Shown: positions 32,061 through 40,546 of the stretch, in pieces
Numbering within the stretch: position 1 is the first letter of the stretch
How the letters are laid out: each line of letters opens with the position of its first letter
DNA from: Verrucomicrobiota bacterium
GTDB taxonomy: Bacteria > Verrucomicrobiota > Verrucomicrobiia > Opitutales > Opitutaceae
Assembly (NCBI GenBank): GCA_023391285.1
Contig: JAEWBF010000064.1
Span: forward strand, 62,001-126,000
Length of the DNA: 64,000 nucleotides
Direction of reading: 5' to 3'
Program-made: the position numbers and the translations under genes
Notes under the pieces: generated by a model
Database searches by the model: none
What the model was told of the DNA's origin: nothing
What the model saw: only the letters and a program-made list of their open reading frames with translations

Positions 32061-33794
32061 CTACAGCGCAATCATCACATCGCGCTGACCGTCCCGCCGC
32101 ACATCGAGCACGCCGCCCGCGCCCAACGCTCGCCACGTCCAGCCGTCTCCTTCCCGCAATTCCCGACCACCGCTTTTCACCTGCTTCGGCTTCGACGCCA
32201 ACCGCAGCCGCTCCACGCCGCTTTCGTCAAACGCCCGATACGCGATCGTCGCCGGCTCGTAACGGATCGTCTGCACGACCGAACTCGACCGCAGCAGGTG
32301 ATTCTCGTTCGCCGGCGCCCACTCCGGCACCGCCGCCATGCCTTCGAAGAAATGTTTGATGTAATCCCCGTATCCATCGCTCCACCACGTCCCCTCCCAC
32401 CGCGGTCCCACCGACACCACGCCATTCGTCGCCGTGCAATACGTCGCCCAGTTGAAATGCTCCTCCGCCTCGCGCTTGTGCCACTCGTTGCCGGTGCGCT
32501 CATACATCATCGCTTGCACCGATGCATAACGCGCCGTGTGACTGCCCATCGGCACATAACACCACGACTGTTCATTGATCGAGGGCTCCCCCGGTTCGCC
32601 AAACGCCGACTTCACATACGCCAGCTGCGCCAGCGCATGCCGCTCCACGTCCAACCCTTTCGGCGGCTGCTTCAACAAATGCCGCACCGTCTCCATCGGA
32701 ATGTTCTGCACCCGATTGCCGAGTTTCGGATCCGAGGGCACATCTTCGAAATAACCATTCCACACGCCCGTGATAAAGGGCCCGCTTTTCGACAGCAGCC
32801 AGTTCATCGCGAGATCATGCGCCCGGCGATACGCCTTCTCGCGTTCACCGCTCAGCTTCAACCGATCGCTCCGTCGCAGCAGTTCGTCGAAAAGCCGAAT
32901 CGGCTCCACCACGTTCGCCGTGTATTCATCGATCACTACGCCGGTCCGCGCATTCACCCGATAAGGCCAGGGCGACCGATGTGCCTGCGCGTCCGAGAGA
33001 TCGTCTCCTTTGATTCGCGTGTCTTTCACGTGCTTCGCCAGCGCATCCGCACAGTGCAAGGCCGCCTCGAGAAACTTCGCCTCCTCCGTCAACTGATAAA
33101 ATTTGAAATACCCCACGCCCAACTCCCCCAGCTTGTCCGGTTCGATTCCGTGCAACCCATCGCCGCGCATCCCCGCATTCTCCCAGCGCGTCGCGCCTTC
33201 ATACACCGGATTGCCCGGATCCGCGCTCGCATACGGCACCTTCTCCCACGGCCAGCCCGCCGGCGTCGTGCCGAACTTCAGCTGGTGATCCAACATTCCC
33301 CCCACGATGTCGATGTAAGCGCGCTCTCCCGTATAACCGTGGAAATCCACCGCGAGGCTCTGCACCGCTCCCGCAAAGAAACACGCTGGATTGTTCATCC
33401 AATCGTCCCACGTTTTCCCCGCCTTGAAATCCGCCTCGTTGCTGAACTGCGGCCCGTTGAACGAACACGACACAAAATAGATCGGCAGCCCCGTCTCGGG
33501 ATCGTTCGGCACCCCATCTTTCACAAACACCGATGCCAACTTCACCACGTGATCATACGCCGCGCCCGGCACCTCCGGCGTGTGCCACGCCAACAATCGC
33601 CCCGATGAGTCGTAATGCGCCGTGTGCCCGATGATTTTCTTGGGCGGTTCCTCGCCGAGATCGATCAACTCCGGCGGCGACTCCTTCTCATTCCCACCCG
33701 TCTGCCCCGGCGCCACGCCCTCCGGCAATTCCTCCGCGCCCCACAAAACTCCCGCACCCGCTAAAAACCCCATCCATAATCTGCATGTCTTCAT
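32061..33794 (-). CDS. Secreted (alpha/alpha)-barrel protein, possible glycoside hydrolase or lyase
   Basis: A 577-residue exported protein (signal about 1-20, MKTCRLWMGFLAGAGVLWGAE). I cannot assign a family. The middle (about 140-440) shows repeated helix pairs typical of six-hairpin toroids: YFKFYQLTEEAKFLEAALHCADAL, VRHLLKQPPKGL and YASVQAMMYERTGNEW. Tryptophan- and acid-rich loops (GWPWEKVPYA, EGTWWSDGYGDYIKHFFEGMA) are consistent with a sugar-binding cleft. A beta-rich tail closes the protein. It lies between the DMFase-like genes and the MFS transporter on one strand. Confidence 0.7.
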   Translation of the reverse strand: MKTCRLWMGFLAGAGVLWGAEELPEGVAPGQTGGNEKESPPELIDLGEEPPKKIIGHTAHYDSSGRLLAWHTPEVPGAAYDHVVKLASVFVKDGVPNDPETGLPIYFVSCSFNGPQFSNEADFKAGKTWDDWMNNPACFFAGAVQSLAVDFHGYTGERAYIDIVGGMLDHQLKFGTTPAGWPWEKVPYASADPGNPVYEGATRWENAGMRGDGLHGIEPDKLGELGVGYFKFYQLTEEAKFLEAALHCADALAKHVKDTRIKGDDLSDAQAHRSPWPYRVNARTGVVIDEYTANVVEPIRLFDELLRRSDRLKLSGEREKAYRRAHDLAMNWLLSKSGPFITGVWNGYFEDVPSDPKLGNRVQNIPMETVRHLLKQPPKGLDVERHALAQLAYVKSAFGEPGEPSINEQSWCYVPMGSHTARYASVQAMMYERTGNEWHKREAEEHFNWATYCTATNGVVSVGPRWEGTWWSDGYGDYIKHFFEGMAAVPEWAPANENHLLRSSSVVQTIRYEPATIAYRAFDESGVERLRLASKPKQVKSGGRELREGDGWTWRALGAGGVLDVRRDGQRDVMIAL

Positions 33795-33827
33795 AAAAGG
33801 TAGGGCGAGGCGTCCCCGCCGAGCCGC

Positions 33828-35291
33828 TCATGGACCTTCCGCCCCCTCGCTCCCGCTCGCGCGCTCGAACAAATTCCTCGTCATCCGCCGCACGCGCTCG
33901 TCCGGCTCGCTGAAATCCACATCTGGCGGATTCTGAAACGCCGGATGCGTGGTCAGCGGCATCGCCCACCAACACGTCCCCGCGTTGAACACGAAGTTTC
34001 CCTTCGGCCCGTCGTAGATCGTCGCCGCATGCGTCCGCCGCGGTTTCTCCCGATCGCTCCGAAACTTCGCCTCACCCAACACCACCAGCGTCGGATCCTC
34101 ACGCAACGGCGGTCCGTGAAACTCCCAACCGATCAAATTCGGAATCGCCTCGCCGCCTTTCAATCCCGTGCCTTCGTAGATCCAGTGCTCCGGCGCCGTC
34201 ACGATCCAGTCGCCCAGCCCCACGCCATACGACGTCGCGCCGATCAACTCATGCTCGTCATTGAACTTCCGCGTTCTTCCCATCACGCGATTCGCCTGCC
34301 CGTCGATACTCGTCGTGAGAAAAACCTCTCCGCTCACCGAGTTGCCCGACAAAAACAGCACGTTCACGCCTTCGTCTCGCGCGCGGCTTACGTTCTCGAA
34401 CATCTGCCGCGTCCAATACTCGTGGTGCCCCACCGACAAGAACGCTTTCGTCCGCAACACCCCCTCCGCGTCCGCGTGCGTATCCACATTCGAACTATAC
34501 GTCACGTCGTAGCCGTGCTGCTCCATCCACATCGCCAGCGGAAACTCCCACAACAAAAACTCCCCGCTCCCATTCGTCAGCGGATGCAGCTTCGTCGGCA
34601 GTAGATTGAAAAAGAACCCATACGGCTGATCGAAGCTGATGGCGTTGCCCCCCGACCCAATCCACAGCTGGTCCTCGAAATCATACAGCGACCGCCACGC
34701 CGGCCAGCGGTTGTAGGCCTGCCAGGTCATGTCCGACACCTGGAAATTGAAATCCGCGTTCCTCTCATCCTTCACCACGAAGATTGCATACGCCTGAAAA
34801 CCATCCGCCGCCCGCGTGAGCTTCGCCAGATACACCCCGCTCAACCACTCCTCCGGCACCACAAACTCGTGCGACACCTCCCACCGACATTCACGTAGAT
34901 TCCGCTCTCCGTCCTCCGGCGTCGGCTGCGCCTTCCCCTTCAACCGTCCCGACGCATGCACGTGCCGCCCTCCGTCGCCGCCGTAGTAGCCCATTCGATA
35001 CACCTCGATCGTGAAATCGCTCGCCGGATCCGTGCTCACGAAGAGCTTCACCGTCTCACCCGCCGCATAACTCGTCTGCGACGCATATCCCTCGATCTTC
35101 TTGCTCCGCACATAATGCGGCTGGTCCTGTCCCAACGGATCCGTCGGCTCGACCACCAAATCCACCTTCGTCAGCACCCACTCGCGCGTGCCGGGTTTCT
35201 CATTCTCTTCAACGATCCGGTTCGCACTCGCGCCGAAACCACTCGCCGCCATCAGGCCCAGGCACATCCACAACTGCCAAAATCGTTTCAT
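33828..35291 (-). CDS. DMFase-beta-like exported protein, paralogue 1
   Basis: A 487-residue protein with a signal peptide (about 1-22) resembling the N,N-dimethylformamidase beta-subunit/DUF6605 family. Seen are the beta-sandwich part EGYASQTSYAAGETVKLFVS and EVYRMGYYGGDGGRHV, then a Rossmann-like part with DMTWQAYNRWPAWRSLYDF, SVGHHEYWTRQM and VLFLSGNSVSGEVF. The true substrate of most members is unknown; amide hydrolysis is known only for DMFase itself. Its ATG overlaps the stop of the upstream paralogue by 4 bases. The end of the protein (RVRRMTRNLFERA) is nearly identical between the two. Confidence 0.75.
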   Translation of the reverse strand: MKRFWQLWMCLGLMAASGFGASANRIVEENEKPGTREWVLTKVDLVVEPTDPLGQDQPHYVRSKKIEGYASQTSYAAGETVKLFVSTDPASDFTIEVYRMGYYGGDGGRHVHASGRLKGKAQPTPEDGERNLRECRWEVSHEFVVPEEWLSGVYLAKLTRAADGFQAYAIFVVKDERNADFNFQVSDMTWQAYNRWPAWRSLYDFEDQLWIGSGGNAISFDQPYGFFFNLLPTKLHPLTNGSGEFLLWEFPLAMWMEQHGYDVTYSSNVDTHADAEGVLRTKAFLSVGHHEYWTRQMFENVSRARDEGVNVLFLSGNSVSGEVFLTTSIDGQANRVMGRTRKFNDEHELIGATSYGVGLGDWIVTAPEHWIYEGTGLKGGEAIPNLIGWEFHGPPLREDPTLVVLGEAKFRSDREKPRRTHAATIYDGPKGNFVFNAGTCWWAMPLTTHPAFQNPPDVDFSEPDERVRRMTRNLFERASGSEGAEGP

Positions 35292-36760
35292 CGCGCCGGT
35301 TCGTCGCTCCGGAGCACGCGCTCGAACAGGTTCCTCGTCATCCGCCGCACGCGTTCATCCACCTTGCTGAAATCCGCGTCGGGTGGATTCCGCGAACCCG
35401 GCGGACGCGCCAGCGGCATGCTCCACCAACACGTTCCCGCATTAAACACGAAATTCCCTTTCGGCCCGTCATAGAATGTCGCCGCATGCGTCGACTCCGC
35501 TTCCCAGCGGAAATCCGTGAACTTCCCCCGCGACACCACCACGAGGGTCGGATCCTCCTTCAACGGCGGGCCGTGATACTCCCAGCCCACGAGTCCTTTG
35601 ATCGTGTCGCCTTCCTTCATGCCCGTCCCTTCGTAAAGCCAGTGCTCCGGCTCGCTCACGACCCAATCGCCGAGCCCCACGCCATACGACGATGCCCCCA
35701 TCAGCTTGTGCTCGTCCAAAAACCATTTCGACCGACCCATGATCCGATTCGGGCGGCCGTCTGTGCTCGCCGTGAGAAACACCTCTCCGTCGACCGCGTT
35801 GCCCGACAGGAAAAGCAGATTCACGCCCGCGTCGCGCGCCCGACTCACGTTGTCATACATCTGCCGCGTCCAATACTCGTCATGGCCAACCGACAAAAAC
35901 GCCTTCGTTCGCAACAACCCATCCGGCTCTGCGTGCGTATCCAAAGTTGAACTATACGTCACATCGTAGCCTTGCTGCTCCATCCAGAACGCCAGCGGAT
36001 GCTCCCACAGCAGAAACTCTCCCGATCCATTCGTCAGCTCGTTCGCCCCCGACGGCAGCAAATTATAGAAAAACGAATAGGGCCGGTCGAAACTCACGAT
36101 GTCACCGCCCGACGTCACCCAAAGCTTCCCCTGAAAATCGTAAAGCGACCGCCACGCCGGCCAGCGATTGTAAGCCTGCCACGTCATGTCCGACACCTGG
36201 AAGTTGAAGTCCGCCCGCCGGTCGTCCTTCACCACAAAGATCACATACGCCTGAAACCCATTGTCGGCGCGCGTCAGCTTCGCGAGATGCACGCCGCTCA
36301 CCCAGTCGCGCGGGACCGTCAACTCGTGCGCTACTGGCCACTCGCACTCGCGCAAATTCCGCTCTCCATCTTCCGGCGTCGCCTGCGGCTTCACCGCCAC
36401 GTTCCCGATCGTATGCACGAGACGTCCGCCGTGACCCTGATAATATCCCATCCGATAGATCTCGATCTTCACGTCCGTCGCCGGCGTCGCGCTGAGATGA
36501 AACTTAACCATCTCGCCCGCTCGATAACTCGTCTTCGACGCATAACCTTCGATCCGCGTGCTCCGCGGAAAATGCGGCTGATCTCCGCCGTCCGGCGCTT
36601 TCTGCACGAGCACGGCATCGACTTTCGTCAGCAGCCAATCCCGCGTCCCCGGTTTCTTGTTTTCTTCGACAATCACATCGGAAACCGCCGCACTTCCGGG
36701 CACCGCCCAAAGTGCAACAATCCAGAGCAACGCGTGAAACTTTGAAGTTCTCATCGTCAT
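35288..36760 (-). CDS. DMFase-beta-like exported protein, paralogue 2
   Basis: A 490-residue exported paralogue of the next gene with the same domain order: signal peptide (about 1-26), EGYASKTSYRAGEMVKF, EIYRMGYYQGHGGRLV, DMTWQAYNRWPAWRSLYDF, SVGHDEYWTRQMYDNVSRA, NAGTCWWSMP. Two adjacent, co-translated copies that have clearly diverged point to an old tandem duplication. It follows GH97 by 7 bases, so it is probably part of the same sugar-utilisation transcript. Confidence 0.75.
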   Translation of the reverse strand: MTMRTSKFHALLWIVALWAVPGSAAVSDVIVEENKKPGTRDWLLTKVDAVLVQKAPDGGDQPHFPRSTRIEGYASKTSYRAGEMVKFHLSATPATDVKIEIYRMGYYQGHGGRLVHTIGNVAVKPQATPEDGERNLRECEWPVAHELTVPRDWVSGVHLAKLTRADNGFQAYVIFVVKDDRRADFNFQVSDMTWQAYNRWPAWRSLYDFQGKLWVTSGGDIVSFDRPYSFFYNLLPSGANELTNGSGEFLLWEHPLAFWMEQQGYDVTYSSTLDTHAEPDGLLRTKAFLSVGHDEYWTRQMYDNVSRARDAGVNLLFLSGNAVDGEVFLTASTDGRPNRIMGRSKWFLDEHKLMGASSYGVGLGDWVVSEPEHWLYEGTGMKEGDTIKGLVGWEYHGPPLKEDPTLVVVSRGKFTDFRWEAESTHAATFYDGPKGNFVFNAGTCWWSMPLARPPGSRNPPDADFSKVDERVRRMTRNLFERVLRSDEPAR

Positions 36761-36767
36761 CTCTCCC

Positions 36768-38735
36768 TCACTCGCGCGTCACCTTCGCCACAAAGCCGCC
36801 TGCCGCGCGCAGCGACACCTCGAACGGTTCTCCCCCCTTGATCGTCTTCACCGTCCGACTGAACGAACGATCGTCATTCCCATCCGCGATCACCTCCACC
36901 GAGTAGCTTCCGGCCTCCAGGAATGGCAGCTCCACCGTCACCGTTTTCGCCTTATCTTCTCCTTCGATTCCCGCAATGCGCCACACATCGCCTTTCCGCC
37001 GCGCCACCACGGCCAATTTCCCCGGGTAACCCGCCACATACCGCGTTTCATCCCACACCGTGGGAACGCTCTTCATCCACTCTTGCGCATAATCCGGCAG
37101 TTGCTCGTAGCCGCGCACCGCATCCGCGAAATGCTGGATGCCCGACTCGAACACCACCGACAACGCGAGCTCATGCGCGAACGTCGTTTGATGTGGAATC
37201 TTCTGATCCGTGAAGGTCACCGGCGTGTAATCCATCGAGCCGATCACATTCCGCGTGAACGGCAGCACCGTGTTCTGCCAGATCGCTGCCGGCCCATAAT
37301 CCTCGCAACAGCTGTAAATCTCCGCGCCTCGCACCGCCTCCATTGTCATGAGATTTGGATACGTCCGCTGCCAGCCCCGCGGAATCGTGCAGCCGTGAAA
37401 ATTCACCAGCAGCTGAAACTCCGCCGCATCCTCGAGAATCCCTAGATAATGCTGAATCATCCACTGCTTGTCGCTCTGGAAGAAATCCACTTTCACGCCT
37501 TTCACCCCCAGCTTCTGCAACCTCGCGAACTCCGCCCGACGTGACTCGCGCTCGATCAACCGATGCCGCGGCTGCTCCGTGATATCCGTGTGCTCTCCGC
37601 CCGAGTTATACCAGAGCAACAGTCCAACGTTCTTTCCTTTCGCATAAGCGACCAGCTTCTCGATGTCGCCGTTCGCCATCACATTCCAGTTCGCATCGAC
37701 GAGCGAATACTCCCAGCCCCACTTCGCCGCGAGATCGATGAAGGGCGTGATCTTGTTGAAATCTCTCGGACTCGAATGGTCCGACCACCAACTCCACGTC
37801 GCGCGTCCAGGTTTCACCCACGACCAATCGCGCTTCGCCGGCGCACGACTCACGTGATGCCCCAGATTCGATTCCAACACCGCTCCCGGCGAAATTCCCG
37901 AGATCACCACGCGCCACGGTCCCGCCCACGGCAGCCCGATCGTCGGCTCCGCCACGCCGATTCCGTTCGCCGTTTCGGCCAAATCGAAGCGCAGCGTATA
38001 CGTCCGATCCTTCACCGTCGCATCGAGGTGCGAGCCCGCATAGCGCCCGTCCAAATCCGCCTCCGTCAACAACACCCACCCGCCGTCCGTTTCGAACAAT
38101 CCCGGCAGCGCCCAACCTTCGCGCCACGGAGCCGGTTCGCCGAGCGGAGCGCCATTCGTGAAATACTCCTCATACGCCGGCGACCACGTCGCGATCTGCG
38201 AATAGGGCTGCATCCAAACTTTCCCTCCGCTCGCAAACTTGAAACCCGTCGCCTCGCCCACCACGCGCACCTCTTTTTTCGGCAGTTCCCTCAACCCATA
38301 GCGAAACGCCAGCCCGTCATCATACACGCGAAATTCCACCGTCATCCGCGCGTTCTTTGCATTCTCCACCGTCACCGCCATCGCCGTGTGCCGGTCGCGC
38401 AACTGCAGCTGTTTCCCCGTCCACATCGTGTAGTTTTGCTCCACGACTTTCGGCTCCGTCGCCGACACCACCTTCAGTTCCTCGCTGAACCGCCCCGCAT
38501 CCGTGTTCAGACCCAGCGGCGACGCCGCCAAGACCGGCTTCACCGCATCGCCGTCGCGTCGCTCGAGCCGATACGTCAACCGACCTTCCGCGAGTTCAAC
38601 AATCGCTTCCTGCCGCCCATCCGGCGAACGCGCCCACCACGATTGCAGCGTCGTCGCATCCCCCGCCGCAGCGACATCCGCCAACATCAAACCGAGCAAC
38701 AACACCGCTCCGGGTCCGCGGGCAACGACACTCAT
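36768..38735 (-). CDS. GH97 family glycoside hydrolase, retaining type
   Basis: Exported 655-residue enzyme (signal about 1-24, ending AAAGD). An N-terminal beta-sandwich (about 30-300) precedes a TIM barrel containing ATWSWWSDHSSPRDFNKIT, then VKGVKVDFFQSDKQ with Asp417 where the retaining, alpha-galactosidase-like members of GH97 have their nucleophile. Inverting, SusB-like members use glutamates instead. A C-terminal beta-domain follows. It is first in the minus-strand cluster and releases alpha-linked sugars, probably in the periplasm. No SusC/SusD pair is nearby. Confidence 0.85.
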   Translation of the reverse strand: MSVVARGPGAVLLLGLMLADVAAAGDATTLQSWWARSPDGRQEAIVELAEGRLTYRLERRDGDAVKPVLAASPLGLNTDAGRFSEELKVVSATEPKVVEQNYTMWTGKQLQLRDRHTAMAVTVENAKNARMTVEFRVYDDGLAFRYGLRELPKKEVRVVGEATGFKFASGGKVWMQPYSQIATWSPAYEEYFTNGAPLGEPAPWREGWALPGLFETDGGWVLLTEADLDGRYAGSHLDATVKDRTYTLRFDLAETANGIGVAEPTIGLPWAGPWRVVISGISPGAVLESNLGHHVSRAPAKRDWSWVKPGRATWSWWSDHSSPRDFNKITPFIDLAAKWGWEYSLVDANWNVMANGDIEKLVAYAKGKNVGLLLWYNSGGEHTDITEQPRHRLIERESRRAEFARLQKLGVKGVKVDFFQSDKQWMIQHYLGILEDAAEFQLLVNFHGCTIPRGWQRTYPNLMTMEAVRGAEIYSCCEDYGPAAIWQNTVLPFTRNVIGSMDYTPVTFTDQKIPHQTTFAHELALSVVFESGIQHFADAVRGYEQLPDYAQEWMKSVPTVWDETRYVAGYPGKLAVVARRKGDVWRIAGIEGEDKAKTVTVELPFLEAGSYSVEVIADGNDDRSFSRTVKTIKGGEPFEVSLRAAGGFVAKVTRE

Positions 38736-38808
38736 CTCGCGAACCTTTCCCTCCGCCGCATCACCGCAACGGAGCCCAAGGTGAACCCGTTAAAATCCTG
38801 TGCCTTTT

Positions 38809-38833
38809 GTAGGGCGGGGTCTCCGACCCCGCC
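38809..38833. repeat. Dispersed hairpin repeat GGCGGGGTC/GACCCCGCC, copy 3
   Basis: Arms at 38813-38821 and 38825-38833, loop TCC, preceded by GTAG. It lies in the 215-base divergent gap upstream of GH97 and the histidine phosphatase. Confidence 0.8.
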
Positions 38834-38950
38834 GTCGCGCCACGCCCGCGCCGTTCAGGCGCTCGCCCAACTCCTCATGTCGCCGGCCCCAATCCTTCGA
38901 GTCTCGCCCTCGAGCTTGCCCCGACCCCGAACGCTGTCCTCTTTCGGAGC

Positions 38951-39640
38951 ATGCACGGAAACGAACTCCTCGAAACATTGCGCACGCTCCCGGCCGGCCT
39001 TCCCGCCGCCGTCATCCTGCGGCACGCTGCGCGTTTCCCCATCACAAATCAGGCCGAACCTCATCTCGCCGAACTGACGCCTCAAGGCATCGCCGACGCC
39101 GAAGCCTTCGGCGCGCGCCTCGAGGGCTTCGACTGCCTCCGCCTCTTTCACAGTCCCGTGAAACGTTGCCAGCAAACCGCCGAAGCCATTCTCCGCGGCG
39201 CGACGAAAATCGGACTTTCCGGCGAAATCGCCGGTCCCGAAGAAACGCTCGGCGCGGGCTACATCTTCGACCTCAACGAAGCCGGCCGACTCGCCATCCA
39301 GCACGGCGAACACATGGTGCGCCTCTGGCTCAACGGTCAGGTTCCGCGCAGCGTGATGCTCACCGCTGTCGAACTCGCCAACGAAAAGCTTAACTACCTG
39401 CTCCAACGCCTGCGCGAACCCTGCTCCCGCGGACGCCGCCTCGACCTCCACGTCTCGCACGACTGGAACATCCTCATCCTGCGCGAACTCCTCTGCACGT
39501 TGCGCCACGAGGACATCGGCTGGCTCAACTTCCTCGACGGCGTCGCGTTCACGCCCTCCGACGATAAATTGACGGTCTCCTATCGTGATCGCGTGATCAC
39601 CGGCGCGCTCCCGTGGCAGTTCTCCGCGCCCGCAGCCTGA
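38951..39640 (+). CDS. Histidine phosphatase family protein
   Basis: A 229-residue cytoplasmic protein with the phosphohistidine motif AVILRHAARFP (about 20-30), the second arginine region LFHSPVKRCQQTAEAIL (about 65-81) and a C-terminal SHDWNILILRELL, the H-D pair of the branch 2 acid-phosphatase-like histidine phosphatases. The substrate is unknown. It stands alone between two repeat-bearing gaps. Confidence 0.8.
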   Translation: MHGNELLETLRTLPAGLPAAVILRHAARFPITNQAEPHLAELTPQGIADAEAFGARLEGFDCLRLFHSPVKRCQQTAEAILRGATKIGLSGEIAGPEETLGAGYIFDLNEAGRLAIQHGEHMVRLWLNGQVPRSVMLTAVELANEKLNYLLQRLREPCSRGRRLDLHVSHDWNILILRELLCTLRHEDIGWLNFLDGVAFTPSDDKLTVSYRDRVITGALPWQFSAPAA

Positions 39641-39703
39641 GTCGATCCATTCGGTTAATCCACGATTGGACACGATGACACCCGCACGTCCTCCCGCGGC
39701 TTC

Positions 39704-39728
39704 GTGTCCATTCGTGTTCATTCCTGGT
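39704..39728. repeat. GTGTCCATTCGTGTTCATT-type dispersed sequence
   Basis: The stretch TTCGTGTCCATTCGTGTTC with a preceding CACGATTGGACACGATG in near-inverted orientation (from 39660) looks like a known type of low-coding intergenic repeat. There is only one occurrence in the window. Confidence 0.4.
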
Positions 39729-39840
39729 CCCGCATCTGCATGAGTTCGGATTGAGCCGTCTCGGTATCACGAAATTCGCATGGCGTGTCCAAAACCGGAC
39801 GCACCGTTCGTTTAAACAACGAACACACCCCCCGCCCGCC

Positions 39841-40284
39841 ATGAGCCTCACCACCACCGCCCCCTCCGCCGCTCGATCCGCCTCGCGCGGTTTTGTCCGC
39901 TACCTGCCCATCCTCGGCCGCATCCTCCTCGGATTGCCGATGATCATTTTCGGGCTGAACTCATTCTTCAACTTCATCCCGCCGCCGCCTACTCCCCTTC
40001 CCGACGGCGCCGTCGCGTTCGCCGGAGCGCTCGTGGAGTCCGGCTACATGATGCCGCTCATCGGTGTCACGCAACTGCTCGTCGGCACGCTGCTCCTGCT
40101 CAATCGCTTCGTGCCGCTCGCGCTCATCCTCCTCGCGCCTTTCCTCGTCAACAGCGTCCTTTTCCACCTCATGCTGGAGCCATCAGGTCTTCCGCCCGCG
40201 CTGGTTTTCACCGCGCTCACCCTCGCGCTCGCGTGGCATCATCGCCGCGCCTACGCCCCGCTGTTCGTCGCCCGCTTCCGCTGA
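39841..40284 (+). CDS. DoxX-like membrane protein
   Basis: A 147-residue protein with four hydrophobic segments (YLPILGRILLGLPMIIFGL, MPLIGVTQLLVGTLLLL, LALILLAPFLVNSVLF and LVFTALTLALAW), the DoxX/DUF417-like four-helix layout. Function is not established for most of the family; some contribute to redox or stress responses. The ATG at 39841 follows an unusually AT-rich stretch, GTTTAAACAACGAACAC, which may hold the promoter. Confidence 0.7.
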   Translation: MSLTTTAPSAARSASRGFVRYLPILGRILLGLPMIIFGLNSFFNFIPPPPTPLPDGAVAFAGALVESGYMMPLIGVTQLLVGTLLLLNRFVPLALILLAPFLVNSVLFHLMLEPSGLPPALVFTALTLALAWHHRRAYAPLFVARFR

Positions 40285-40338
40285 GCCGCTGACCGAACGT
40301 CCCTCTCCCTGATCTCGAGTAGAACTGTCGCCGTTGTA

Positions 40339-40399
40339 GGAGCCCGCTTGCGGACGATGTTTCGCGTTTGAACGAGAACATCGCCTGCAAGCAGGCTCC
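40339..40399. repeat. Large imperfect inverted repeat (23-base arms)
   Basis: Arms 40339-40361 and 40377-40399 match at 20 of 23 positions around a 15-base loop (TCGCGTTTGAACGAG), which would form a long stem. The right arm reads GGAGCCTGCTTGCAGGCGAT on the other strand, the same motif as 3290-3310. Confidence 0.75.
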
Positions 40400-40423
40400 C
40401 CCCCCCGAACACACGGAAGGTCA

Positions 40424-40440
40424 TTCTGAGCGAAGCGAAG
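40424..40440. repeat. Dispersed 17-base repeat, copy 2
   Basis: Identical to 18806-18822 (TTCTGAGCGAAGCGAAG). It follows the large inverted repeat in the same 262-base gap between doxX-like and the TIM-barrel gene; no gene is seen there. Confidence 0.6.
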
Positions 40441-40546
40441 AATCCAGTGAGCGCTTCACCGTCGCTGCCACCGTTACGAATCCTAAGGGCTCGGCGCTGC
40501 GCTGCTGATAAACTCGTGGTTTGTCCGACCCTTCCGCCGAACCTGT

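Noticed and set aside
36768..38735. Polysaccharide-utilisation locus of the Sus type
   Set aside because: No SusC-like TonB receptor or SusD-like lipoprotein is present in the window.
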